Source of the DNA: Phycisphaerales bacterium UBA3190
GTDB taxonomy: Bacteria; Planctomycetota; Phycisphaerae; Phycisphaerales; UBA1924
Assembly (NCBI GenBank): GCA_002364005.1
Contig: DEXG01000039.1
Location: 38,334-52,334 of the forward strand
DNA: 14,001 nucleotides
Reading direction: 5' to 3'
Of the stretch, positions 1 to 6,010 are shown one piece after another. Every line of letters starts with the position of its first letter. The stretch's first letter is position 1. The position numbers and the translations under genes are program-made. The notes under the pieces were generated by a model. That model was not told where the DNA came from. It ran no database searches and saw only the letters and a list, made by a program, of their open reading frames with translations.

Positions 1-1433
1 GCGACCTTGAGCTGGGCACGCTCTCGATCTCAGGTGATGGCACCATCGGCACCGACCCCAGTGGGCAGGACATCGCAGCTGGGGCATCGGCCACTGCCAC
101 CGTTGTCATGGACACGAGCAGCGCCGGGTCCAAGAGTGCAACGCTCACAATCCCCAGCAATGATCCCGACACGCCCAGCTACACCGTGACCGTCGAGGTG
201 AGCGTCACCCTGCCGGTGGCCGACATCAGTGTTGACGAGGCGGTCAGCGGCGGCACCATCGACCTGGGCAACATCGCCCAGGGCGGCACGATCACCCAGA
301 CCATCACGATCAACAACGCGGCGACCGCACCTGCTCAGGACCTGACACTGGGCACGCTCTCGATCTCGGGTGACGCCACCATCAGCACTGACCCCAGCGA
401 CAGCGTCATCGCCGCAGGGGGCAGCGCTGAGGCCGTTGTCACGATCGACACCGCCACGGCCGGGGCCAAGAGCGCAACGCTGACCATCCCCAGCGACGAT
501 GCCGATACCCCCAGCTACACCGTGACGATCGAGGCCGTCGTCGTGGGCCAGCAGCTCGAAGTTCAGTACGGGGGCAATGCACTGGCGAGCGGCGGCACCA
601 TCGACCTGGGCGAGGCCGCCCAACTCTCCCAGCATCGGGCGATCATCACAATCGAAAATACCGGACTGGCAGATTTGACGCTGGGCACCATCACCGTCAG
701 CGGTCGGCTCTCGATCGTGGCTGGCTACGACCCATCGGGCACCACCCTTGCCGCGGGCGAGACGGCCACGCTGACGGTTGCTGTCGATTCTGGCACGCTG
801 GGGGCGGTTGCTGGGGCTGTCAGCGTTCCCAGCGATGATTCCGGCTCACCATGGGTCGCCACCCTCGAAGCCGTCATCGTGGCCGCAGACGCCCCGTCGA
901 TACGGTCTGCCTACCTGACCGTCAGCGAGTGCACCGCGATCCTCCACGAGATGCTGCTGGGAGCCGACCTGATGCGGCGTGCCTGGGATTCGCTCGAAAG
1001 CGACGACCAGCTCAAGTGCGTGACCAACGCCTCTATCGACTTCGACACTGTCCGCTGGGATGGTGCCGTCGCCGTCGATGGCCAGGCCATGATGTGGCCC
1101 CGCATCGACGAGTATGGAGAGATCATCCTGCCCAACGGCGAGCTGCTGATTCCCGATTCCCTGGGCACCGAAGGATGGAGCTACACGAATCTGCCCGCAG
1201 CGATCCGCATCGGCGTGGCCCTCCAGGCCGCCGCACGCGCCGCGGCCGCACTGCGAATCGACACCACCCAAGAGGTCTTGGGCAAGGCGGCCGCCGGGAT
1301 CACTGGCATCGCTGGTGCCGGTCTCAGCCAGAGCGCCGAAGCCCACATCGCCCGTCAGCCCAGCTCGGTGCTGCACTGGACCGTGCTGAAGATCGTCCGC
1401 CCGTTTATTGCCAACAGTGTGGAGGTGCTCTGA
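1..1433 (+). CDS. ASH-type Ig repeat protein fused to phage head-tail connector domain (5' partial)
   Basis: The reading frame is open from the first base (first full codon at position 3), so the true start lies upstream. The N-terminal part consists of beta-sandwich repeats of about 111-112 residues, each with a GGTIDLG segment, a DLTLGT segment and a TIPSDD-type segment. This pattern resembles the ASH / choice-of-anchor D Ig-like family. From about position 882 the protein changes character. SAYLTVSECTAIL, AWDSL, then DFDTVRWDG, QAMMWPR and an Ala-rich helix match the gp6-like / DnaT-like head-tail connector family of siphophages, which forms the ring under the portal. No plausible internal start separates the two parts, because the only nearby in-frame candidate, GTG at 879, has no Shine-Dalgarno sequence. 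The following phage neck and tail genes support the connector call. Inference: the Ig repeats decorate the particle surface or bind host glycans. The connector call is fairly firm, but the role of the repeats is open. Confidence 0.75.
   Translation, partial: DLELGTLSISGDGTIGTDPSGQDIAAGASATATVVMDTSSAGSKSATLTIPSNDPDTPSYTVTVEVSVTLPVADISVDEAVSGGTIDLGNIAQGGTITQTITINNAATAPAQDLTLGTLSISGDATISTDPSDSVIAAGGSAEAVVTIDTATAGAKSATLTIPSDDADTPSYTVTIEAVVVGQQLEVQYGGNALASGGTIDLGEAAQLSQHRAIITIENTGLADLTLGTITVSGRLSIVAGYDPSGTTLAAGETATLTVAVDSGTLGAVAGAVSVPSDDSGSPWVATLEAVIVAADAPSIRSAYLTVSECTAILHEMLLGADLMRRAWDSLESDDQLKCVTNASIDFDTVRWDGAVAVDGQAMMWPRIDEYGEIILPNGELLIPDSLGTEGWSYTNLPAAIRIGVALQAAARAAAALRIDTTQEVLGKAAAGITGIAGAGLSQSAEAHIARQPSSVLHWTVLKIVRPFIANSVEVL
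3..881 (+). repeat. Tandem ASH-like domain repeats, period 336 then 333 bases
   Basis: Equivalent DLxLGT codons start at 3, 339 and 672, giving periods of 112 and 111 codons. The first unit is cut by the window edge. Units one and two are also similar at DNA level (for example GGGCACGCTCTCGATCTC occurs in both), which suggests recent duplication. The third unit is more diverged. Confidence 0.85.
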
Positions 1434-1804
1434 TGATCGCCAACGCAACACTCGAATCGCTCAAGGCCGTCATCGCCGCCCAGGGCGACGGCACGCAAGT
1501 GCTCGGTGACGAGGTCATGGTCATGCCCCTGCCCGTCGAACTGATCGATCCAAAGGCGTACAGGGTCGAGACAGACCGCGTGCGGGGCGTGCAGAACGAC
1601 GCGATGATCCGGGTCGAGCGGCGGGCGTTAGAGGTTCGTGATCACACTGCGGCCGTGGGCGATCGCGTCAGCATCAAGCGTGATCGGCTCGACGCGCCCG
1701 TTGAGTCATACGAGGTCACCGATATCAAAGAGCTGAGCGCGGGCGAGATGCTTGAGCTGGTGCTGATGGTGCGTGACGACGAGACCGTCGAAGGGGGTGC
1801 GTGA
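1433..1804 (+). CDS. Putative head-closure (stopper) protein
   Basis: A 123-residue protein. The ATG shares one base with the stop of the upstream connector (TGATG), and GGAGG at 1421-1425 lies seven bases before it. A longer open frame extends upstream to 851, but that part has arginine-rich shadow composition, so the overlap start is preferred. The N-terminus is helical (LESLKAVIAAQ). The rest is beta-rich, with the segment VGDRVSIKRD and a C-terminal strand pair (YEVTDIKEL, LELVLMVRD). No family signature is decisive. The role is inferred from position between the connector and the gp10-like neck protein, where siphophages encode the small protein that closes the DNA-filled head and joins it to the tail. 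It could instead be another small neck protein. Confidence 0.55.
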   Translation: MIANATLESLKAVIAAQGDGTQVLGDEVMVMPLPVELIDPKAYRVETDRVRGVQNDAMIRVERRALEVRDHTAAVGDRVSIKRDRLDAPVESYEVTDIKELSAGEMLELVLMVRDDETVEGGA

Positions 1805-2160
1805 TGGCTGATGGCACCTATGCAGACCTGCCCATGAAGAAGATCCTGGGCTTCCAGCGCGTCATGCGTCGCATTCCAGAAGACATGCGGCAGGATGTGC
1901 TCGAGGAAGCAGGCGAGGCGTTGGTCGGCGAGGCCCAGGTCACGGCACCGATCAAGACTGGCAACCTCTCGGAGTCGCACTATGTCGGCGACTTCGATGA
2001 CGGGGCACAGATCATCGGCGTCAACACAGACTACGCAATGGCCGTGCACGAAACCCATCCCACCAAGAAGCGGTGGTTCAGGAAGGCGATCGCCAAGAAC
2101 TTCCGACGCGTGATCGCCAAGTCAATCAAGCGTCAGCTGAAACTGCGAGGTGCGGAATGA
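1804..2160 (+). CDS. HK97 gp10-like neck/tail-completion protein
   Basis: A 118-residue protein. ATG 1804 overlaps the preceding stop by one base, and a GGGGG purine run at 1793-1797 sits six bases upstream. A GTG at 1801 is a less likely start. The sequence has the features of the HK97 gp10 family: an N-terminal helix (MKKILGFQRVMRRIPEDM), a helix with EALVGEAQVTAPIKTGNL (compare A-x-x-x-A-P-x-x-T-G-x-L), then GVNTDYAMAVHE, which matches the YAxxVE signature, and a basic C-terminal helix (FRKAIAKNFRRVIAKSIK). Family members are neck proteins needed for head-tail joining or tail completion. The length is normal for the family. Its position between the head-closure and terminator candidates agrees. 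Confidence 0.8.
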   Translation: MADGTYADLPMKKILGFQRVMRRIPEDMRQDVLEEAGEALVGEAQVTAPIKTGNLSESHYVGDFDDGAQIIGVNTDYAMAVHETHPTKKRWFRKAIAKNFRRVIAKSIKRQLKLRGAE

Positions 2161-2663
2161 GCATAACGGCCGTCACCATGTGCGAGCAGATCGGGCGTTT
2201 CCTTGGCCGCAGTAGCGACCTGGTCTTCGTGGAACCAGACAGCAGCGACAAGGGCGACATCTACGCCACGCAGCTGCCCATGAAGACTCTGCGGAACACC
2301 CCCGCAGTATCGATCACCGACGACACCGCGGGCGGCAACGAGCCGCTCGATCTGACCCAACGCATCGCCATGACCCTACACGCCGAGGGGCGAAGCAACA
2401 AGGAAGCGATTGCCCTGCTGGCCTCGCTTCAGAACATCCTCTTCCCCGGCGGCCGCAGCACCGTGCTGACCGAAGCCGACCTGATGCCAGGCGTGATCGG
2501 GGCACCCGCCACCGTTGGCACGCACACCGTGTGGCGCATCATCGACATGAGCCGCATCGCCTACCCGCAAGTCATCATCCCGCGCAGCCCAGGAGGGCAG
2601 GCCGTCGCCGAGATGGCGATCGAGATCAACGCGGTCACCCACAGCATCACCGTTACGGAGTAA
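2157..2663 (+). CDS. Putative tail terminator / minor tail protein
   Basis: A 168-residue protein. The start overlaps the upstream stop by four bases (ATGA), with GAGG at 2147-2150. An open extension back to 2073 reads as a shadow of the gp10-like gene. The protein has an N-terminal helix (AVTMCEQIGRFLGR), an alternating alpha/beta core, a central helix (NKEAIALLASLQNILF) and a C-terminal strand ending EMAIEINAVTHSITVTE. The general plan (N-terminal helix, a measured quantity, then a final beta strand) and the position directly before the tail tube gene suggest the tail terminator that caps the tail tube where it meets the head. No sequence motif proves this, so the role rests on gene order. 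Confidence 0.55.
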   Translation: MSITAVTMCEQIGRFLGRSSDLVFVEPDSSDKGDIYATQLPMKTLRNTPAVSITDDTAGGNEPLDLTQRIAMTLHAEGRSNKEAIALLASLQNILFPGGRSTVLTEADLMPGVIGAPATVGTHTVWRIIDMSRIAYPQVIIPRSPGGQAVAEMAIEINAVTHSITVTE

Positions 2664-2668
2664 CACCA

Positions 2669-3160
2669 ATGGCAGCACAAGACATCAATAACACGCGGCC
2701 CGACATCTTTGAGATCTACATCGGCGACACTATTGCACCGTTTCATATGACGGTCAGCAAGAGCGAATCGCTCGACATGGTCCCCATCACCACCCAGCGA
2801 TACGGGACCACTGCGATCGGGCACCTGATCCAGGGCCACAAAGCAGAGCTGGTCTTTGAGTTCCAGGAGTGGACGATCGAAGACCTCAAGCGTTGGGACA
2901 GCATCGTCGCGGCAACTGTCACGGTCAACAAGCTCCCCGGTGTCGGCACGCTCGCGCCCACCAACACGGTGCGTCTTCACAACGCCGGTGACGGCAACGA
3001 TACCAGCAAGGATTTCTACTTCCCCAAGGTGACCTTCATGGGTACCGCGTTCAACGCTGACGGTCAGAACGAGGCACGCCAGAGTGTTCGAGGCGTTGCA
3101 GTGCGTGATTCGTCGAGCGGCGACTTGATGCAGATCGGTTGGGAGGAATCAGAGGAATGA
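2669..3160 (+). CDS. Putative major tail (tube) protein
   Basis: A 163-residue protein that starts five bases after the preceding stop, the only non-overlapping junction in the operon. It has GGAG at 2657-2660. A separate strong initiation site suits a protein needed in many copies. It is mostly beta strand: FEIYIGDTIAPFHMTVSKSESL, KAELVFEFQEWTIEDLKRW, TNTVRLHNAG, FYFPKVTFMG and a final strand pair. This layout of a beta-sandwich with one central helix is that of siphophage tail tube proteins, which stack as hexameric rings around the tape measure. Its position between the terminator and chaperone candidates fits the usual order. No diagnostic motif was recognised. Confidence 0.6.
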   Translation: MAAQDINNTRPDIFEIYIGDTIAPFHMTVSKSESLDMVPITTQRYGTTAIGHLIQGHKAELVFEFQEWTIEDLKRWDSIVAATVTVNKLPGVGTLAPTNTVRLHNAGDGNDTSKDFYFPKVTFMGTAFNADGQNEARQSVRGVAVRDSSSGDLMQIGWEESEE

Positions 3161-3735
3161 CCAACCAGACCCCACTGAATCGGATCGACCTGGGCACGCT
3201 CCCTGCGTGGGACTTCCGCGTGCTCGTCAACGGCATGGAGCTGCCGATGATCAGCCCGCTCGAAGCCCCTGATATCGACGCCAACCCGCTGCCAGAGCAG
3301 GCGCAGATCGACGCCAAGATGAATCGGTGGCCCGGCGTCTGGGTGTGGTTGTGGCGAGCGATGTTCGGCGCACCACGGCTTCTACGTGAGGATCTCCCCA
3401 GCGACGGCGGTGCCGCCCATGCCCGCAAGGTGTGCAAGGTGATTCTCCACGGCGCGTATGACGAGCTGGTCGATGAGCTGCCCGTCGGCAACTGTGCTCA
3501 GATCATCACGGCATATCAAGCGTGCCAGGACGAATGGACTCACGCAGCTGCCCAGGTGGTGCGTGAACGAGCCAGCGAGCATCTGCGGACCAAGCAGGTC
3601 GCCGAGCCCATCAAAGACCACACGGGCAGCATACGAGACGCTGGGATGGTCCCTGTGAAGCCGGGCGACCCAAGTGTGTTCTTTCAGCACAATCACCCGC
3701 TGGTGACTGATGACACGGGAGGCGCACAAGGATGA
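3157..3735 (+). CDS. Putative tail assembly chaperone
   Basis: A 192-residue protein beginning at an ATGA overlap with the tail tube gene; GGGAGG at 3141-3146 lies ten bases upstream. The N-terminus is beta-rich (WDFRVLVNGMELPMISPLEA), followed by mostly helical sequence (HARKVCKVILHGAYDELVDEL, IITAYQACQDEWTHAAAQVV) and a low-complexity C-terminal tail. A gene between tube and tape measure normally encodes the chaperone that holds the tape measure during tube assembly. Many phages make a longer form of it by programmed -1 frameshifting, but I found no convincing heptamer slippery site here, so a single product is likely. The function is inferred from position. Confidence 0.5.
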   Translation: MTNQTPLNRIDLGTLPAWDFRVLVNGMELPMISPLEAPDIDANPLPEQAQIDAKMNRWPGVWVWLWRAMFGAPRLLREDLPSDGGAAHARKVCKVILHGAYDELVDELPVGNCAQIITAYQACQDEWTHAAAQVVRERASEHLRTKQVAEPIKDHTGSIRDAGMVPVKPGDPSVFFQHNHPLVTDDTGGAQG

Positions 3736-4775
3736 TCAGCGTCGGCCAAACACTCGGGAACTTCCAGGCCCGGCTCGGCCTGGATTCGAAAGACTACGCC
3801 AAAGGCATGATCAATGCCGAGGCGGCGTCGCGCGTGTTTGGCAACAGCTTCACCGCCTTCGTGAGCAACCCGCTGCTGGGGTCGATTGAGATCTTCAAGA
3901 ATGTGGGCCAGGCCGCGATCAGCGGCTCGGTCGAGATCCTCGGGTATGCTGAGAGCATCGAACGCTTGAGCCAGCAGACCGGGGCAAGCGAGCCGCTGCT
4001 TATCGCATTGCAGAAGCGGCTGGAGATCGCGGGCTTCAGCGCCGAGCGAGCACGCCAGTCGTTCTTGGTATTCAATAAGTTCATCGCCGACTACAACAAC
4101 CAAGGCCCGCTGGCAAACGAGGTGCTGCGTCAGACCGGTGTGGAGCTGGATGGTCTTACGCGATTCGATGATGTGTTTCGAGCGATGGTCGATGGCCTAG
4201 ACCAGATCGAGAATCCAGCGCTCAAGGCGTCCGTGGCGATGCGGCTCTTTGGCGAAGAGGCCGGGCACGATGTGGTCAATGCCATCGGCGGTGGCAACGC
4301 CGCGATCGACGAGATGATCGATCAGTACACGCGTCTGGGGTTCGTGCTTGATAGCAAAACCAACTCACAGCTGGCGGCGCTGAATACCAACCTGGGCTTC
4401 CTTCAGCAGGCCATCGATGGCGTCAAAGTCAATGCGATCAGGGAACTCATTCTTGGTCTATCTGAGGACACCGATTTCAGCGATGATTCGATTGTCAGAC
4501 TGGCCAATAGTCTGAATCAGACAATCGGCCCAGCAGCTCGGGATTTTGGCGTCATCCTTGAATCACTGCTCGGCACACTCAAGGCTGTAGCAACGACCAT
4601 TGGCACGATTCAAAGTGTTGGTGAGGAAGTCTTCTTCAACATCTTTGTCGCGTCGGACAATGTCGAGTCGTTCGTCAATAAGCATGATCTCAGCCCAGAA
4701 GCAAGAGAGCGTCGTGCAGCCACACGCCGCAACCGAGAACGCTACGAGCAGCAGGTCGAGGAGTTCGGCCTATGA
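3732..4775 (+). CDS. Short tail tape measure protein
   Basis: A 347-residue, largely helical protein, starting at an ATGA overlap with GGGAGG at 3717-3722. It has typical tape-measure motifs: LSQQTGASEPLL (residues 79-90), IAGFSAERARQSF (99-111), a DGLDQIENPALKASVAMRLFG block ending in the common LFG (about 154-173), and a later helix with repeated Asn/Leu. A hydrophobic stretch near 276-296 could be the membrane-active part, and the C-terminus is highly charged (ERRAATRRNRERYEQQ). Tape measures set tail length at roughly 1.5 angstrom per residue, which predicts a tail of about 50 nm at most. That is shorter than in most siphophages and similar in scale to gene transfer agents. The last third has lower GC than its neighbours. 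Confidence 0.85.
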   Translation: MISVGQTLGNFQARLGLDSKDYAKGMINAEAASRVFGNSFTAFVSNPLLGSIEIFKNVGQAAISGSVEILGYAESIERLSQQTGASEPLLIALQKRLEIAGFSAERARQSFLVFNKFIADYNNQGPLANEVLRQTGVELDGLTRFDDVFRAMVDGLDQIENPALKASVAMRLFGEEAGHDVVNAIGGGNAAIDEMIDQYTRLGFVLDSKTNSQLAALNTNLGFLQQAIDGVKVNAIRELILGLSEDTDFSDDSIVRLANSLNQTIGPAARDFGVILESLLGTLKAVATTIGTIQSVGEEVFFNIFVASDNVESFVNKHDLSPEARERRAATRRNRERYEQQVEEFGL

Positions 4776-6010
4776 CACGCACCGCACTGCTCACCCCAAT
4801 CTCGAAGATCAAGGTCGGCTCCAGCGACGAGTATCCCGTGACAAAGGTCACGACGACCAATCGCATCGTCGGGCTCGATGATTCAAACACAGACAGCTAT
4901 GAGGAGATCACATGGCAGCTCGAATGCGGAGCGGAGGTCTCTGCGCCGACATCGATCACGGCGCTCAACGAGACGCTGCGATCAGCACTGGCCAAGCGGG
5001 GCGAGCTGGTCACGCTGACCGAGCTGGGGGCCGCACGGACCCTCCCCGCAAGTGGGGCAGGGGGGAGCATGATCGGCTACCCCCGTGTGGAGATCACCGG
5101 CATCCCCGAGGGCAGCTTCGGCGAGCACCAGATGTTCACGATGCGTGCCACGACCCGCATCCCCATCGTCGATGGGAACGACATCTGGGAGCACAGTCAG
5201 ACCACCGAGACCACCACCAACATCGACGGCACGCAGGTGACGACTGTGACCGGCACCCTGCGCATGGACCAGGGCAACACGGCAAGCAGCTATGTGCAGA
5301 CCAACATCATCGGCCCGGCACGCACAGCGGCGGGCCTGAGCGGCGATGGGGTCGTCTCGAAGATCAAGACGGGCAACGACGCGGCTCAGTGCGAGTACAG
5401 CTATACGATCACGCCCAGCACCACATCTACCGCCGATGTCACGCAGGCATCGGTTGAGGACCGCACCGCCAAGGATGCCACTGGGCGATGGGTGCGCACG
5501 ATCAGCGGCTACGCGATGGGCGCTGGTGCCAGCACCTTTGCCAGCGCCCAGCAGGTGGCCGAGTCGAGCAACCTGAAGCTCATCCGCACAGACGGCCCCA
5601 GCTCCCCAGCGGTGCCCGATGGACGCGTCAACTTCAACTACCAGTACGCGTCGGGTGTGACGCACACCGACTTCCCAGGCATCTTCATCACTCGCATGGA
5701 TGAATCGGTCGACCAGAGCGGTGGCGGGCGTGAGATCCTGGCATCGAGCTATCTCCAGGGTGACCCAGAGCTTCGCCTGGGCACCCAGCTGCCAGTTGCG
5801 GTCACCGAGTCGATCAGCATCGAGTTCATCGGATCCTTCACGGGCATCAACCCCCCGGTGTTGCTCGATGAGGACAACATGGTCGGCACCCCTCGCATCA
5901 GCAAGAAGAGTTCGGGCGTGTTCAACACCTGGTCACGCTCGATCACCTACCTCTACGACACCGAGCCCGACCCACTCCCAGACCCACGATCGATCGACGG
6001 TATTACCTGA
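4772..6010 (+). CDS. Unrecognised beta-rich tail-tip protein (distal tail candidate)
   Basis: A 412-residue protein joined to the tape measure gene by an ATGA overlap. I do not recognise the family. It has no signal peptide or membrane segment. It is rich in Thr, Ser and Gly and in short alternating strands, for example TTETTTNIDGTQVTTVTGTL near residues 145-165 and CEYSYTITPSTTSTADVT near 210-225. The segment ending GTLRMDQGNTASSYVQ resembles a strand-turn-helix element. A second beta region runs from about 275 (GRVNFNYQYASG) to the end, with VTESISIEFIGSFTG. The first gene after the tape measure usually encodes the distal tail protein, the ring that closes the tube at the tip. That position is the only ground for the proposed role. 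Confidence 0.45.
   Translation: MTRTALLTPISKIKVGSSDEYPVTKVTTTNRIVGLDDSNTDSYEEITWQLECGAEVSAPTSITALNETLRSALAKRGELVTLTELGAARTLPASGAGGSMIGYPRVEITGIPEGSFGEHQMFTMRATTRIPIVDGNDIWEHSQTTETTTNIDGTQVTTVTGTLRMDQGNTASSYVQTNIIGPARTAAGLSGDGVVSKIKTGNDAAQCEYSYTITPSTTSTADVTQASVEDRTAKDATGRWVRTISGYAMGAGASTFASAQQVAESSNLKLIRTDGPSSPAVPDGRVNFNYQYASGVTHTDFPGIFITRMDESVDQSGGGREILASSYLQGDPELRLGTQLPVAVTESISIEFIGSFTGINPPVLLDEDNMVGTPRISKKSSGVFNTWSRSITYLYDTEPDPLPDPRSIDGIT

Noticed and set aside
30..635. Long minus-strand open frame opposite the ASH repeats
   Set aside because: It is antiparallel to the repeats and mirrors them in a GC-rich genome. The plus frame has recognisable domains.
851..1432. Upstream extension of the 1433 gene in the same frame
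   Set aside because: The translated part is arginine/histidine/proline-rich shadow sequence of the connector gene. ATG 1433 has GGAGG and a stop/start overlap.
3157..3735. Programmed -1 frameshift in the tail chaperone candidate
   Set aside because: I searched for an X-XXY-YYZ heptamer and a following overlapping frame into the tape measure and saw none convincing. The gene ends cleanly at an ATGA overlap.
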